Positions 1-11,093 of a DNA stretch of 44,186 nt are shown here, piece by piece. The stretch lies in the NCBI GenBank assembly GCA_025361205.1, contig JANYAS010000101.1, forward strand, positions 1-44,186, in the 5' to 3' direction. Source of the stretch: Holophagaceae bacterium. GTDB lineage: Bacteria; Acidobacteriota; Holophagae; Holophagales; Holophagaceae. The notes below the pieces were generated by a model. It ran no database searches. It saw nothing but the letters and a program-made list of their open reading frames with translations, and was not told the DNA's origin. Position numbers and translations under genes: made by a program. Each line of letters opens with the position of its first letter. Within the stretch, counting starts at the first letter, position 1.

Positions 1-773
1 TTTTCGAGGTGATCGATGAGCGTGTTCAAGGCGCTAACTTCGGTCTGGTAGGCGGCAACCTCCTCCGCAGCCTTGCCGGCGGGGGTGAGGATGGAACCGG
101 GCAGGTAGCGGCTCACCTTGTCCCCCTTGGGGCCCACCTCCGAGTGCTGCCAATAGTTCTGCTGCCGCTTGGCGCAGTTGGCGGCGTGGAGTGATTCGTG
201 AATGAGAAGGAGGTTGGCTAGCTCCTGGCAGGGGTGGGCCTGCATGGCCCGGTTCAGCTGGCCCATGCAGATTTTGCAGGTATCAAAGACATCCGTGCCA
301 ATGCTGAGGTCCACCTTCTCGGGGTAGCCGCAGGTTTCCGCCCGGCCCAAGGCCTCGGTGCGTGCGGTCTCCATTTTCGTGTACTCCTCCAGCTGGCGAC
401 GGGAGGCCTTGTAGACTTGGCTGCGCTCGGGTTCCTTGAGTGAGGCCAGCGGCTGCACGAGGAGGGACTGGCCAGCCGCGTCCGTGTGGCGGGGCTCCCA
501 AAAGGCGCGTAGCCCCTGGTACATCTGGAGGAGCTTCTGCTTCTGGGCCCGGGTGTCCTTGAGGCAGGGGAGGAAGCGGCACTGATCGCAGGGCTCCTTC
601 GTGACGGGCTGGAGCTTCTCATTGCAGTCCACGGGCATCAGGGCCTTGATGCGGGCCGCGCGGTCCTCGCCGGGGTCCTCCTGGGCTTGGAGGCGGAGGG
701 CACCGAAGAGGAGGCCCGTAGTGAGCAGGACCCACCGAAGCCGTGGAAACCTTCCGAGCGGGGGGATGCGCAT
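1..773 (-). CDS. Exported cysteine-rich protein with HExxH motif (partial, 3' end outside window)
   Basis: An open frame runs from an ATG at 773 on the minus strand to the left edge of the window without a stop, giving about 257 residues. The N-terminus (MRIPPLGRFPRLRWVLLTTG, then a hydrophobic stretch to about residue 30) looks like a Sec signal peptide, so the product is probably exported. The mature part has cysteine pairs (CDQC near residue 62, CKIC near residue 168) and a HESLH sequence at residues 192-196. HESLH fits the zinc-metallopeptidase pattern HExxH. A possible SD (AGGAAGG) lies about 8 bases upstream of the ATG. I do not recognise the family, and peptidase activity is only inferred from the motif. 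The gene lies downstream of 940-1506 on the same strand, 166 bases away. Confidence 0.7.
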   Translation of the reverse strand, partial: MRIPPLGRFPRLRWVLLTTGLLFGALRLQAQEDPGEDRAARIKALMPVDCNEKLQPVTKEPCDQCRFLPCLKDTRAQKQKLLQMYQGLRAFWEPRHTDAAGQSLLVQPLASLKEPERSQVYKASRRQLEEYTKMETARTEALGRAETCGYPEKVDLSIGTDVFDTCKICMGQLNRAMQAHPCQELANLLLIHESLHAANCAKRQQNYWQHSEVGPKGDKVSRYLPGSILTPAGKAAEEVAAYQTEVSALNTLIDHLE

Positions 774-939
774 GGGGCCCGCCTTCCTGGACGAGGGTAG
801 CGGAGGCATTCTAGCGCCCCGTCGCCCCGTCGTGGATAGCAGAAACATCCATGGAAAAGCTGGGAGCATTCTCTCCAGAACCCAGCTGGATCGACTGTGT
901 CAGCTCGGGCGCCCAGTTCCCCGGTGTCTGCCCCTCTCG

Positions 940-1506
940 TTACTTGCGAGCCTTTTCCAGAGCCTTGCTGTGTTTGTAAGAGCCGATCAAGAGGTTGGTC
1001 CCCAGTTCGGCGCCCCCTGCTTCCAGGGGTTCGGTGCCGTAATAGAACTGCTGGTGGATGAGGCTTAATTGCGGGCTTCCCACTTCGGGAAGGCTGCGAA
1101 GAATGGCTACGGCCAGATGCGCGAAGGCATCGATGGTCTGAAATTGGATGGTGGCGACCCGGTCTAGCAGCAGGTTGTCCTCATGCTTATTCAAGGGACG
1201 GGAATAGTAGATGACTTTGCCATCAAAGAGAATCTGCGTTCCATCCGTGGAGACGGTGTAGACCTTGCCCCTATCGGTGACATCAAACCGAAAGGCCGTG
1301 CCCTTCTTGAAGGCCGTCATCAGGCTTTGGAACTTGGGGTGCTTGAGGTAGGAGGCCCCCAGATTGATCTTCTTGGCGGCGGGCCGCATTTCCCCGGCGG
1401 TGGGGCCGTACATCATGTGGTTGTAACGCAGGGCTTCCTGGCGTTCCTCGGGGGTCTGGCGCTTTTCCTTCACCTTCTTGGGGGCTTTTCCAGGAGGGGT
1501 GGTCAT
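940..1506 (-). CDS. Hypothetical protein, 188 aa
   Basis: This is a complete minus-strand gene with a good ribosome binding site (AGGAGCCCT just before the ATG at 1506). The first 25 residues are rich in Lys, Pro and Glu and probably disordered. The rest looks like a small soluble alpha/beta protein, with alternating hydrophobic stretches such as GKVYTVSTDGTQILFDGKVI. There is no signal peptide or membrane segment. I do not recognise a family. It begins 38 bases after the aspS stop on the same strand, so it could be cotranscribed with aspS, and the exported HExxH protein follows. Codon use resembles that of its neighbours. Confidence 0.7.
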   Translation of the reverse strand: MTTPPGKAPKKVKEKRQTPEERQEALRYNHMMYGPTAGEMRPAAKKINLGASYLKHPKFQSLMTAFKKGTAFRFDVTDRGKVYTVSTDGTQILFDGKVIYYSRPLNKHEDNLLLDRVATIQFQTIDAFAHLAVAILRSLPEVGSPQLSLIHQQFYYGTEPLEAGGAELGTNLLIGSYKHSKALEKARK

Positions 1507-1544
1507 AGGGCTCCTTGTGGCGCGTCGTTGCTAATGCGGGTGAA

Positions 1545-3548
1545 TCAAAATTCGAAGGTCGGCCCGCTGAGGGTCTGGGTGTCGAGGATCTGGCCCTGAG
1601 CGTCAAATGTGACGAGGCCCTGGGCCTGCCGGGGGGTCAGTTGGCCGATCTGCTGAAGGGCCTGGCCGCGGAGCTCGGGGCTGCCGCCTTCGGCGCTCTC
1701 GAAAAAGACGGCGCCCACGCGGTAGGTCTGTTTGGCTTCCGGCAGCAAGTGCAGCTCCCGGAGCTGGCGCTCGTCCACGGGGCTGGGGGCATCGGTCATA
1801 AGGCAGCGGGCCTGGGAAGTCTTGGGGAAGGCGATGACCTCGCGGATGTTGTCCTTGCCCGCCAGCAGCATCACGAGGCGGTCCAGGCCCAGCGCCAGGC
1901 CCCCATGGGGCGGGGCGCCGAAGCTGAGGGCGTCCAGCAGGAAACCGAACTTGGCCCGGGCCTCGGCCTCGCCGATACCAATGATCCGGAACATGCGGCT
2001 TTGCGTCTCGGCATCGTGGATGCGGATGCTGCCGCCGCCCAGCTCATAGCCGTTGAGCACCAGGTCGTAGGCCACGGCGCGGCAGGCGCCGGGGTTGGTC
2101 TCCAGCAAATCGAGGTCGTCCGGGTGGGGGCTGGTGAAGGGGTGATGGCAGGCGATGAAGCGCTGGTGCTCTTCGCTCCACTCCAACAGCGGAAAGTCCA
2201 CTACCCACAAAAACGCGAAGGTGTTTTTGTCATGGAAAAGAGTGGAAAGAGCGGGGTCTTTCTCCGTGGCGGCAAGGTCTGTGGCGATTTTCACTCTCAG
2301 GTCGCCGAGGATGCGGCTTGTCTGGGTGTCAGTGCCCACGGCGAAGATGGCCAGGCCTTCCCCTTCGACGCGGAAGTGGTCCTTCAAGGCCGCTTCTGCG
2401 GCTGCGTCGAGGAACTTCTTGAAGCTGCTGGAGAGGCCGTCCTTGCCCCACTTGGCGTAGGGCAGGCCCCCGGCCCCCATCTGCTTGGCCTGGTCCTGGT
2501 AGCCGTCCAGCGCCTTCCGGCTGAGCAGCCCGGCGGCTTCTCCGGGGAAGAATAGCGCCCGCACTCGGCGCTGGCCCTGGCTGTCGGCGGCGGCGCGGAA
2601 CAGGTTGAAGCCGCTGGTGGCAAAGGGGGCGGTGACATCCTGGATCTTGATCGCGCAGCGCAGGTCCGGCTTGTCCGAGCCGTACCACTCCATGGCCTCG
2701 CGGTAGGGCAGGCGGGGAAAGGGCGTGAGGACGTCCTTGCCGACCAGCTTGGACACTTTCACCATGAGCGGTTCGATGACGCCCTGGATGTCCTCCTGGC
2801 GCACGAAGCTCATCTCCACGTCCACCTGGGTGAACTCGGGCTGGCGGTCGGCGCGCAGGTCCTCATCGCGGAAGCAGCGGCAGATTTGGACGTAGCGCTC
2901 AAAGCCGCTGACCTGCAGCAGCTGCTTGAAGAGCTGAGGGCTCTGGGGCAGCGCGAAGAACTCACCCGCGTGGACGCGGCTGGGCACCAGGTAGTCCCGG
3001 GCGCCCTCGGGTGTCGACTTGGTGAGAATGGGCGTCTCGAACTCGATGAAGTCCAGTTCGCGGAAGTGGTTGCGGGTGAGGTTCGCCACCTCGCTACGCA
3101 ACACCATGTTCCGCTGGAGCTCCTCCCGGCGCAGGTCCAGGAAGCGGTAAGTGAGGCGCAGGTCCTCGCCTACGCCCTCGTCCTCCAGGGGGAAGGGGAG
3201 GGGGGCGGCGGTGTTGAGGATCCGCAGGCCCGTCAGGCGGATTTCTACATCGCCCGTGGCCATGTTCGGGTTCCTGCTCTCGCGCCCGGCCACCACGCCT
3301 TCGGCGGCCAGCACGAACTCGCTGCGCACGGCCTTGAGCTTGGCTAGCAGCTGGGGATCGGCCGTCTCCTCGTTGGCCACCAGCTGCACCAGGCCCCAGC
3401 GATCCCGCAGGTCCAAGAAGACCAGCGAGCCCAGGTTTCGCACCCGGCGGCACCAGCCGAGTAGGCGCACGGTCTGGCCCGCGTGGTCGAGACGCAGGTC
3501 GCCATTGCGGTGGGTACGTTGGAAGTCGCCGAGCTGGTCAAGTCTCAT
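1545..3548 (-). CDS. aspS: Aspartate--tRNA ligase
   Basis: Class II aminoacyl-tRNA synthetase that charges tRNA-Asp in the cytoplasm. An N-terminal OB-fold anticodon-binding domain (about residues 15-105; [20 protein letters not shown]) is followed by the catalytic core with motif 2 ([19 protein letters not shown]). The GAD insertion typical of bacterial AspRS comes next, then motif 3 ([15 protein letters not shown]). The usual bacterial end ([20 protein letters not shown]) is followed by about 70 extra residues; E. coli AspRS is 590 aa and this one is about 667. The ATG at 3548 is preferred because it opens [13 protein letters not shown], where the family begins, and GGAAGG lies just before it. 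An ATG at 3566 is possible. The gene starts 33 bases after the RND gene mdtC, so it may share its transcript. Confidence 0.97.
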   Translation of the reverse strand: MRLDQLGDFQRTHRNGDLRLDHAGQTVRLLGWCRRVRNLGSLVFLDLRDRWGLVQLVANEETADPQLLAKLKAVRSEFVLAAEGVVAGRESRNPNMATGDVEIRLTGLRILNTAAPLPFPLEDEGVGEDLRLTYRFLDLRREELQRNMVLRSEVANLTRNHFRELDFIEFETPILTKSTPEGARDYLVPSRVHAGEFFALPQSPQLFKQLLQVSGFERYVQICRCFRDEDLRADRQPEFTQVDVEMSFVRQEDIQGVIEPLMVKVSKLVGKDVLTPFPRLPYREAMEWYGSDKPDLRCAIKIQDVTAPFATSGFNLFRAAADSQGQRRVRALFFPGEAAGLLSRKALDGYQDQAKQMGAGGLPYAKWGKDGLSSSFKKFLDAAAEAALKDHFRVEGEGLAIFAVGTDTQTSRILGDLRVKIATDLAATEKDPALSTLFHDKNTFAFLWVVDFPLLEWSEEHQRFIACHHPFTSPHPDDLDLLETNPGACRAVAYDLVLNGYELGGGSIRIHDAETQSRMFRIIGIGEAEARAKFGFLLDALSFGAPPHGGLALGLDRLVMLLAGKDNIREVIAFPKTSQARCLMTDAPSPVDERQLRELHLLPEAKQTYRVGAVFFESAEGGSPELRGQALQQIGQLTPRQAQGLVTFDAQGQILDTQTLSGPTFEF

Positions 3549-3581
3549 AGCCTTCCAGGATCGCATCTGGAAGGGTCAGGC

Positions 3582-6500
3582 TCAAGCCGGTACCGTAGAC
3601 TTCCCCCTTCCCCGGACCCGGACCCACCAAAGGTGAAGCCGATCCATGTAGAGGTAGATGACCGGCGTGGTGTAGGGGGTCAGGAGCTGGCTGAAGAGGA
3701 GGCCGCCCACGATGGCGATGCCGAGGGGGCGCCTCAGTTCCGCGCCGGTGCCCAGGCCGAGGGCCAGGGGCAAGCCGCCCAGCATGGCCGCCAGGGTGGT
3801 CATGGTGATGGGGCGGAAGCGCAGAAGGCAGGCCTGGAAGATGGCTGCCTCCGGGGTGACCCCCTCCCGGCGTTCCACCTCGAGGGCGAAGTCGATCATG
3901 AGGATGGCGTTCTTCTTCACAATGCCGATGAGCAGGATGATGCCGATGAAGGCGATGACGCTGAGGTCCATGCGAAAGGCCAGCAGGGCCAGTAGGGCAC
4001 CCACGCCAGCGCTGGGTAGGGTGGACAGGATGGTCCAAGGGTGGATCAGGCTTTCGTAGAGCACCCCCAGCACAATGTAGACCGCTGCAATTGCCGCCAG
4101 GAGGAGCAGGGGCATGTTGGTGAGGGAGGCTTTGAAGGCCTGGGCCGTGCCCATGAAGCTGCCCCGCACCGTGCCTGGCAGGCGGATGTCATCCTGGGCC
4201 TTGTCGATGGCGGCCACGGCGTCGCCCAGGGCCACGCCCAAGGGCAGGTTGAAGGAGAGGGTCACCGAGGGCTGCTGGCCCTGGTGATTCACCGAGAGGG
4301 GGGTATTCCGCCGCTCCAGGGTGGTGAAGGCGCTCAGGGGCACCAGGTTGCCGGTGGTGGAGCGGACAAAGGTGTGGCGGAGGCCGTCGGGCGTTTGCAT
4401 GAAGGGCGAATCCACCTCCATGACGACGTGATACTGGTTCAGGGCCGTATAGATGGTGGACACGAAGCGCTGGCCGAAGGCGTCGTACAGAGTGCTGTCG
4501 ATGGCCTGGGGGGTGATGCCCAGGCGCGAGGCGGTGGCCCGGTCGATGACCAGGGAGGCCTCCAGCCCCTTGTTCTGCAGGTCCGAATTCACGTCTGCCA
4601 GCTGGCGCACGGTCTTTAATTTTTCGAGCACCTTGGGGGCCCACTCGAACAGTTCGCGGGCATCGTCCCCCTGGAGGGTGTACTGGTATTGGGTGCTGGA
4701 GGGCCTACCTCCCAGCCGAAGATCCTGAACGGGCTGCATGTAGAGGGTGCCGCCGACGATGTGGGCGGTCTTCCCCCGCAGGCGGGCGATGATCTGATCG
4801 ACGGTGTCCTTGCGCTCGCTATTGGGTTTGAGGGAGCAGAACATGCGGCCCGTGTTCCCCCCACCCACGAAGGCCGTGACGCTCTCCACGGCCAGATCGG
4901 CCTGCACGATGGCCACGTACTGCGTCATCAGCTTTTCCATGCCGGCGAAGGAGATGTCTTGGGCCGCCACGATGCTGCCCGTGACCCGCCCCGTGTCCTG
5001 CTGGGGGAAGAAGCCCTTGGGGATGAAGAAGTAGAGGACCACCGTGAAGGCGACAGTCGCCACGAAGACCATCAGGGTCGTGAAGGAATGCCGCAGGGTC
5101 CACTGGAGCGAAGATTCGTAGTGGCGCATGATCCACTGGAAGACCCGTTCGGTGGCCTGGAATACCCGGCCGTGCCGCTCCTCGGCCTGGGGCCTGAGGA
5201 TCCGCGAACACATCATGGGCGTGGTGGTGAGGGACACCAGCATCGAAATCACGATGGCCACGGACAGGGTGACGGCGAATTCCCGGAACAGCCGCCCCAC
5301 GATGCCTCCCATCAGCAGGATGGGGATGAACACCGCGATGAGCGAAATACTGATGGACACCACCGTGAACCCGATCTCTTTGGCGCCGTGCAGCGAGGCT
5401 TCCATGGGGCTCATGCCGTTCTCGAGGTGCCGGGTGATGTTCTCCACCACCACGATGGCGTCGTCCACGACAAAGCCCGTGGCGACCGTGAGCGCCATGA
5501 GCGACAGGTTATCGATGGTGTAGCCCAGGAGGTACATGACGCCGAAGGTGCCGATCAGGGAGATGGGCACGGCCACGCTGGGGATGAGGGTCGAGCGCCA
5601 GCTGCGCAGAAAGACGAAGACCACGAGAATGACCAGGGCGATGGAAATCATCAGTGCCAGCTGCACGTCCTTCACGGAAGCCCGGATGGTGCGGGTAGCG
5701 TCGATGAGCACCTTGAGCTCGATGGTGGGCGGCAGCGAGGCCTGAAGCTGAGGCAGGATGGCCCGCACTCGGTCCACGGTCTCGATGATGTTGGCGTCCG
5801 GCTGGCGGAAGATGGGGACTATGACCGCGGGGGCGCCGTTGGACAGGCCGGCGCTGCGGACGTTCTCCACGGAATCGGTGACTCGGGCCACGTCCTCCAG
5901 GCGGACGGCATTGCCACTGCGGTAGCGCAGGATCAAGGGCTGATAGTCCGCTGCACTCATGAGCTGGTCCGTGGTCGTGATGGTCCAGGAGGTGCGGTCG
6001 TTGGAGAGGTCGCCCTTGGGCCGGTTCAAGTTGGCGGCGGTGATGGCTACCCGGACGTCGTCCAGGGCAAGCCCATGGGCGTTAAGCAGGGCCGGGTTGA
6101 CATCCACGCGCACGGCCGGCAGGGCGCCGCCCCACACAAACACCTGGCCCACGCCCGGGATCTGGGACAGCTTCTGCTGGAGGACCGAGGAGGCAATGTC
6201 GTACATGCGCTCCCGTGGGATCAGCTTGGAAGTGAGCGCCATGATGAGAATGGGCGAATCGGCGGGATTCACTTTGCGGTACGAGGGGTTGTTCGGCAGG
6301 GTGGCGGGCAGGTCTCCCCGGGCCGCATTGATGGCCGCCTGCACGTCCCGTCCGGCGGCGTCGATATTCCGGCCCAGGTCGAACTGGAGCGTGATGTTGG
6401 TGGACCCCAAGGAACTGGCTGAGGTCATCTCGGTGATGCCCGCGATGCGTCCGAACTGACGCTCGAGCGGCGTGGCCACGGCGGAGGCCATGGTCTCGGG

Positions 6501-6665
6501 GCTGGCCCCCGGAAGGCCCGCGGACACCTGGATGGTGGGGAACTCCACCTGGGGCAGGGGCGCCACCGGCAGGAACTGGTAGGCGATGGCGCCCAGCAGG
6601 GCGAGGGCCACCGTCAGCAGCGTGGTGGCGACGGGGCGGTGGATGAAGGGGGTGGAAATGCTCAT
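3582..6665 (-). CDS. mdtC: RND multidrug efflux permease, MdtC-like
   Basis: Inner-membrane proton-driven resistance-nodulation-division pump subunit, 1027 aa, full family length. It is MdtC-like throughout: the N-terminus (FIHRPVATTLLTVALALLGA) is TM1, followed by the APLPQVEFPTIQVSAGLPG porter entry and two large periplasmic loops. The TM4 proton-relay aspartates are present in [14 protein letters not shown], and the TM10 lysine in GIVKKNAILMIDFA. In the E. coli MdtABC system, MdtB and MdtC form a heterotrimer and work with the adaptor MdtA and the outer-membrane channel TolC. Its partner permease (6745-9855) lies directly upstream, with the adaptor before that. No outer-membrane factor gene is in this window. 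Confidence 0.93.
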   Translation of the reverse strand: MSISTPFIHRPVATTLLTVALALLGAIAYQFLPVAPLPQVEFPTIQVSAGLPGASPETMASAVATPLERQFGRIAGITEMTSASSLGSTNITLQFDLGRNIDAAGRDVQAAINAARGDLPATLPNNPSYRKVNPADSPILIMALTSKLIPRERMYDIASSVLQQKLSQIPGVGQVFVWGGALPAVRVDVNPALLNAHGLALDDVRVAITAANLNRPKGDLSNDRTSWTITTTDQLMSAADYQPLILRYRSGNAVRLEDVARVTDSVENVRSAGLSNGAPAVIVPIFRQPDANIIETVDRVRAILPQLQASLPPTIELKVLIDATRTIRASVKDVQLALMISIALVILVVFVFLRSWRSTLIPSVAVPISLIGTFGVMYLLGYTIDNLSLMALTVATGFVVDDAIVVVENITRHLENGMSPMEASLHGAKEIGFTVVSISISLIAVFIPILLMGGIVGRLFREFAVTLSVAIVISMLVSLTTTPMMCSRILRPQAEERHGRVFQATERVFQWIMRHYESSLQWTLRHSFTTLMVFVATVAFTVVLYFFIPKGFFPQQDTGRVTGSIVAAQDISFAGMEKLMTQYVAIVQADLAVESVTAFVGGGNTGRMFCSLKPNSERKDTVDQIIARLRGKTAHIVGGTLYMQPVQDLRLGGRPSSTQYQYTLQGDDARELFEWAPKVLEKLKTVRQLADVNSDLQNKGLEASLVIDRATASRLGITPQAIDSTLYDAFGQRFVSTIYTALNQYHVVMEVDSPFMQTPDGLRHTFVRSTTGNLVPLSAFTTLERRNTPLSVNHQGQQPSVTLSFNLPLGVALGDAVAAIDKAQDDIRLPGTVRGSFMGTAQAFKASLTNMPLLLLAAIAAVYIVLGVLYESLIHPWTILSTLPSAGVGALLALLAFRMDLSVIAFIGIILLIGIVKKNAILMIDFALEVERREGVTPEAAIFQACLLRFRPITMTTLAAMLGGLPLALGLGTGAELRRPLGIAIVGGLLFSQLLTPYTTPVIYLYMDRLHLWWVRVRGRGKSTVPA

Positions 6666-6744
6666 TGTTTCGCCGGCTCCAGGCGTACCGCCAGGAGATC
6701 ACCGCGGCTGGCGCGGCGGAAGGGCATGGTGGAAGAAAGGGGTC

Positions 6745-9700
6745 TCATGATTCTTGTTCTTTTGGCGCAGCCTCATCTGCGCCGCGCAAGCGGCGCAGCC
6801 TTCGCGCAAGACGGTCAAAGGCGAGATAGATGACCGGCGTCGTGTAGAGGGTTAACACCTGGCTGAAGATGAGGCCGCCGACGATGACGATGCCCAGGGG
6901 GCGGCGCAGCTCGGCACCCACGCCGGAGCCCAGGGCCAGAGGCACGCCGCCCAGCATGGCCGCCATGGTGGTCATGATGATGGGCCGGAAGCGCAGCAGG
7001 GAAGCCTGGTAGATGGCCTCTTCCGGGGGCAGGCCTTCCTTGCGCTCGGCCTCCAGGGCGAAGTCGATCATCATGATCGCGTTCTTCTCGACGATGCCGA
7101 TGAGCAGGATGATGCCGATGAGGGCGATGACGCTGAAATCCGTGCGGCAGAGCATGAGCGAAAGCAAGGCGCCCACGCCCGCCGAGGGGAGGGTCGACAG
7201 GATCGTGATGGGGTGGATGTAGCTTTCGTAGAGCACGCCCAGCAGGATGTAAACCGTCAGCACCGCCGCCAGGATGAGGAAGGGCGTATTAACCAGGGAG
7301 GCCCCGAAGGCTTGGGCCGTGCCCTGGAAGCCCGCCTTGAGGCTGGGGGGTAGGTCCATGTCCTGACGGGCCTTCTGGACGGCCTTTACGGCGTCGCCCA
7401 GAGAGATTCCTGGGGCCAGGTTGAAGGACACGGTGGCCGTGGGGAACTGCCCCTGGTGGTTCACGGCCAGGGGGGCCAGCACCGTCTCCATGCGGGTGAA
7501 GGCGCTAAGGGGAACCGAGCCCCCGGAGCCCGAGCGGACGTAGACGTTCTGCAGGTCCTCGGGTCGCTGATACTGGCCCGGGCGGGCCTCGAGAACCACG
7601 CGGTACTGGTTCAGCTGGGTGAACATGGTGGAAACCTGCCGCTGACCAAAGGCGTCGTAAAGGGCGTCGTCCAGCATCTGGGGCGTGATGCCCAGGCGCG
7701 ATGCGGTGGTCCGGTCCAGGGTGAGCCGAACCTGGAGACCAGCGTTCTGCAGGTCGCTGGCCACTTCCCGAAGCTCGGGAAGGGCCGATAGGCGTTCCAC
7801 GAAACGGGGCACCCACTCGCCCAGCTCCTTCGGATCGGCGTCCTCCAGGGTGTACTGGTATTGCGTTCGGCTGACCCGGTCCTCCACGGTCAGATCCTGC
7901 ACCGGTTGGAGGTAGAGGCGGATGCCCTCGATCTTGGCAAGCTGGGGCTGCAAGCGCTGGATGACCTCGCTGGCGCTGAGCTGGCGCACATCGAGAGCCT
8001 TCAGGTTGATCTGGATGCGGCCGCTGTTGAGGGTCGTGTTGGTGCCGTCGATGCCGATGAAGGAGGTCAGGCTCTCCACGGCCGGGTCCTTGAGGATCTC
8101 GGCCGAAAGGGCCTGCTGGCGCTCGGCCATGGCCGGGAAGGACAGGGTCTGAGGACCTTCCGAAATGCCCAGAATCACCCCGGTATCCTGCACCGGAAAG
8201 AATCCCTTGGGGATGGCGATGTAGAGCAGCACCGTCGAGGCTAGAGTGAGCACGGCCACGACCAGGGTGCCGGTCTGGTGCTTGAGCACCCAGGTGAGCG
8301 TCTGGCCATAGAAGGCGATGATCCGCTGGAAGACGCGCTCAGAGGACTGGTAGAAGCGGCTCTGCTCTTCGGGGGGCGTGTGCTTCAGCAGCTTGGCGCA
8401 CATCATGGGCGTCAGCGTGAGCGACACCACGGCTGACACGAGGATGGTGACGCTGAGGGTGACGGCGAATTCCCGGAAGAGGCGGCCCACGATATCGCCC
8501 ATGAAGAGGAGGGGAATGAGCACCGCGATCAAGGAGACCGTCAGCGAAAGGATGGTGAAGCCGATCTGGCCCGAGCCCTTCAGCGCGGCCTGGAGGGGCG
8601 ATTCGCCCTCCTCGATGTACCGCATGATGTTCTCGATCATCACGATGGCGTCGTCCACCACGAAGCCCGTCGAGATGGTCAGCGCCATCAAGGTCAGGTT
8701 GTTCAGGCTGTAGCCCAGCAGGTACATCACCCCGAAGGTGCCTACCAGCGAAAGGGGCACGGCCACGCTGGGAATGACCGTGGCGGCGAAGGTGCGCAGG
8801 AACAGGAAGATCACCATCACCACCAGGGCGATGGTGAGCATCAACTCGAACTCGACGTCCGCGACCGAAGCTCGGATCGTGATGGTCCGGTCCGTGAGGA
8901 TGGACAACTCCACGGCGGCCGGCAGGGAGGCCTTCAGCTGGGGCAGCAGGGCTTTCACCCGGTCCACCACGGCGATGATGTTGGCGCCGGGTTGCCGTTG
9001 GATGTTGAGGATGACGGCGGGCGTGGTGTTCTTCCAGGCGGCGAGGCGGGCGTTCTCCACATCGTCGTTGACGGTGGCGATCTCCGACAGCAGCACGGGA
9101 GCGCCGTTCCGGTAGGCCACGACGAGGGGCCGGTAATCCTCGCTGGAGAGCAGCTGGTCATTGGCACCGATGGAGTAGGCCTGGCGCAGGCCGTCGAAGC
9201 TGCCCTTGGCCTGGTTCACGTTGCTCTGGGCCACGGCGATGCGCACATCGCCCAGGGTGAGACCCATGGAAGCGAGGGCCGTCGGATTGGCCTGGATGCG
9301 CACGGCGGGCTTCTGCCCACCGCTGATGCTCACGAGGCCCACGCCGGGCAGCTGCGAGATCTTCTGGGCCAGCCGGGTGTCGGCGAAATCTTCCACCTTC
9401 GAGAGCGGCAGCGTCTTCGACGTGAGGGCCATCGTGAGGATCGGCGAGTCCGCGGGGTTGATCTTGTTGTAGATGGGGGGATTGGGCAGGTCTCGGGGTA
9501 GGTAGGTCCCAGCGGCGTTCACCGCCGCCTGCACCTGCTGCTCGGCCACGTCGATGTTGAGATCCAGGACGAACTGGAGGGTGATGATCGAGCTGCCCCC
9601 GGAACTGGTGGAGGACATGCGGTTCAGCCCCGGCAGCTGGCCGAACTGGCGCTCCAGGGGCGCGGTGATGGCAGAGGCCATCACGTCCGGGCTGGCGCCG

Positions 9701-9855
9701 GGGTAGAAGGTCACCACCTGGATGGTGGGATAGTCCACCTGCGGCAGGGCCGAGACCGGCAGCTGGCGGAAGGCCAGCATGCCCACCAACAGCAGGGCCA
9801 CCATCAGCAGCGACGTGGCGATGGGCCGGAGGATGAACGGCCTGGAGGGATTCAT
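6745..9855 (-). CDS. mdtB: RND multidrug efflux permease, MdtB-like
   Basis: Second RND permease of the pump, 1036 aa. It resembles E. coli MdtB over its whole length: an N-terminus with [20 protein letters not shown], then [20 protein letters not shown], and the TM4 pair in [14 protein letters not shown]. The TM10 segment reads [14 protein letters not shown]; the conserved Lys-Asn is kept but the preceding Lys of the E. coli protein is Glu. It starts 4 bases after the adaptor stop, so it is translated from the same message. A gap of 79 bases separates it from mdtC. MdtB/MdtC pairs are known to assemble into mixed trimers, and these two genes keep the same order here. Confidence 0.93.
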   Translation of the reverse strand: MNPSRPFILRPIATSLLMVALLLVGMLAFRQLPVSALPQVDYPTIQVVTFYPGASPDVMASAITAPLERQFGQLPGLNRMSSTSSGGSSIITLQFVLDLNIDVAEQQVQAAVNAAGTYLPRDLPNPPIYNKINPADSPILTMALTSKTLPLSKVEDFADTRLAQKISQLPGVGLVSISGGQKPAVRIQANPTALASMGLTLGDVRIAVAQSNVNQAKGSFDGLRQAYSIGANDQLLSSEDYRPLVVAYRNGAPVLLSEIATVNDDVENARLAAWKNTTPAVILNIQRQPGANIIAVVDRVKALLPQLKASLPAAVELSILTDRTITIRASVADVEFELMLTIALVVMVIFLFLRTFAATVIPSVAVPLSLVGTFGVMYLLGYSLNNLTLMALTISTGFVVDDAIVMIENIMRYIEEGESPLQAALKGSGQIGFTILSLTVSLIAVLIPLLFMGDIVGRLFREFAVTLSVTILVSAVVSLTLTPMMCAKLLKHTPPEEQSRFYQSSERVFQRIIAFYGQTLTWVLKHQTGTLVVAVLTLASTVLLYIAIPKGFFPVQDTGVILGISEGPQTLSFPAMAERQQALSAEILKDPAVESLTSFIGIDGTNTTLNSGRIQINLKALDVRQLSASEVIQRLQPQLAKIEGIRLYLQPVQDLTVEDRVSRTQYQYTLEDADPKELGEWVPRFVERLSALPELREVASDLQNAGLQVRLTLDRTTASRLGITPQMLDDALYDAFGQRQVSTMFTQLNQYRVVLEARPGQYQRPEDLQNVYVRSGSGGSVPLSAFTRMETVLAPLAVNHQGQFPTATVSFNLAPGISLGDAVKAVQKARQDMDLPPSLKAGFQGTAQAFGASLVNTPFLILAAVLTVYILLGVLYESYIHPITILSTLPSAGVGALLSLMLCRTDFSVIALIGIILLIGIVEKNAIMMIDFALEAERKEGLPPEEAIYQASLLRFRPIIMTTMAAMLGGVPLALGSGVGAELRRPLGIVIVGGLIFSQVLTLYTTPVIYLAFDRLARRLRRLRGADEAAPKEQES

Positions 9856-9859
9856 CAGT

Positions 9860-11044
9860 TCAGCCCTTCGCGCCAGGGGCCTTCGGGAGGGAGACCTTGC
9901 TGCCGGGGCGCAGTTTCTCGAGGCCGTCGGTGACGATGGTCTCGCCGCCGACGAGCCCCTTGATCACGGCCGTGTCGTCGCCATCGGTGCCCTGCACCTC
10001 GATGGTGCGCAGGTCCACGGTGCCGTCCGTCTTCACCACGTAGACGAAGGAACCCTGTGGGCTGCGCTGCACGGCGGCCGTGGGCACGATCACGACGCCG
10101 CAAAGGGTGTCCACCCGCAGCCGCGCATTCACGAACTGGTTGGGGAAGAGGGAGTGGTCGTCGTTGGGAAAGAGGGCCTTCATCCGCACGGTGCCAGTGG
10201 TGGGATCCACCTGGTTATCGATGGCCGCCAGGGTGCCGGCCGCGAGCCGGGTCTTGAGGTCGCGATCCCAGGCCTCCACCGGGAGCTTGCCGCCCTTGGT
10301 GCTCTGCGCCAACACCTGCTGGATATTATCGGCGGGCACTGCGAACACCACATTGATGGGCTGGATGGGGGCGATGGTGGCCAGGCCGTTGGCGTCGGTG
10401 GCCCGCACCATGTTACCGGCATCCACGAGCCGCAGCCCGGCCCGGCCCGAGATCGGCGCGGTGATGCGGCTGTAAGTGAGGTTCAGCTTGGCGCTCTCCA
10501 CCTGCGCCTGATCGGCCATGAGGGCCGCCTCGAACTGGGCCACGGAGGTGGTCTGGGTGTCCAGCTGCTGGCGGGAGACGATGCCCTGCTGCACAAGCGC
10601 TTGCAGGCGCTTCAGGTCGGCCACCGCGTTGTCCCGGGCCGCCCGGTCCTTGGCAAACTGGCCTTCGGCCTGCATGAGCTGGACCTGGAAGGGGCGGGGG
10701 TCGATCTCGGCCAGGAGTTCCCCCTGGCGCACCATCTGGCCCTCGGTGAAGGCCACGCGGAGGAGCTGGCCGTCCACGCGGCTTTTCACGGTGACGCTGT
10801 TCAGGGATGTCACGGTGCCGAGTCCGGTGAGACTGACCGCCATGTCACCCTTGCGGGCGAGGACCACGGTCACGGGTACGGCACGTCCGGCGGGGTTGGC
10901 GGCGGGCTCCTTCTTTCCGCTTCGGGCGAAGAGCACCAGGCCCAGCACTGCGGCAGCGGCGGCAATCGCCCAGGGGCGCCATCCGCGCAGGAGGGTCGGC
11001 CGGTCGGCTGCTGCTTGGGTGAAGTTGGATTCGGGAGCGTCCAT
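9860..11044 (-). CDS. mdtA: RND efflux periplasmic adaptor, MdtA-like
   Basis: Membrane fusion protein of the HlyD/AcrA type, 394 aa, linking the RND trimer to an outer-membrane channel. Residues about 25-42 form an N-terminal membrane anchor ([18 protein letters not shown]). The barrel-sandwich lipoyl half follows ([20 protein letters not shown]), then an alpha-helical hairpin (about 110-180), the second lipoyl half ([20 protein letters not shown]), a beta-barrel and a membrane-proximal domain. The ending resembles MdtA, with a Lys/Pro/Ala tail. It is first in the mdtA-mdtB-mdtC operon and lies 49 bases downstream of the MarR-type regulator, which is probably the same transcription unit. Confidence 0.93.
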   Translation of the reverse strand: MDAPESNFTQAAADRPTLLRGWRPWAIAAAAAVLGLVLFARSGKKEPAANPAGRAVPVTVVLARKGDMAVSLTGLGTVTSLNSVTVKSRVDGQLLRVAFTEGQMVRQGELLAEIDPRPFQVQLMQAEGQFAKDRAARDNAVADLKRLQALVQQGIVSRQQLDTQTTSVAQFEAALMADQAQVESAKLNLTYSRITAPISGRAGLRLVDAGNMVRATDANGLATIAPIQPINVVFAVPADNIQQVLAQSTKGGKLPVEAWDRDLKTRLAAGTLAAIDNQVDPTTGTVRMKALFPNDDHSLFPNQFVNARLRVDTLCGVVIVPTAAVQRSPQGSFVYVVKTDGTVDLRTIEVQGTDGDDTAVIKGLVGGETIVTDGLEKLRPGSKVSLPKAPGAKG

Positions 11045-11093
11045 GAGGATTCCAGGAAGTCGAGCGGGGATCAGGGCGAGGGTCGCGGACGGG

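Noticed and set aside
4689..6422. A 577-codon open frame on the plus strand across mdtC
   Set aside because: It lies antisense to a clear RND permease; its product is His/Gly/Asp-rich low-quality sequence without family resemblance, a common artefact in GC-rich genes.
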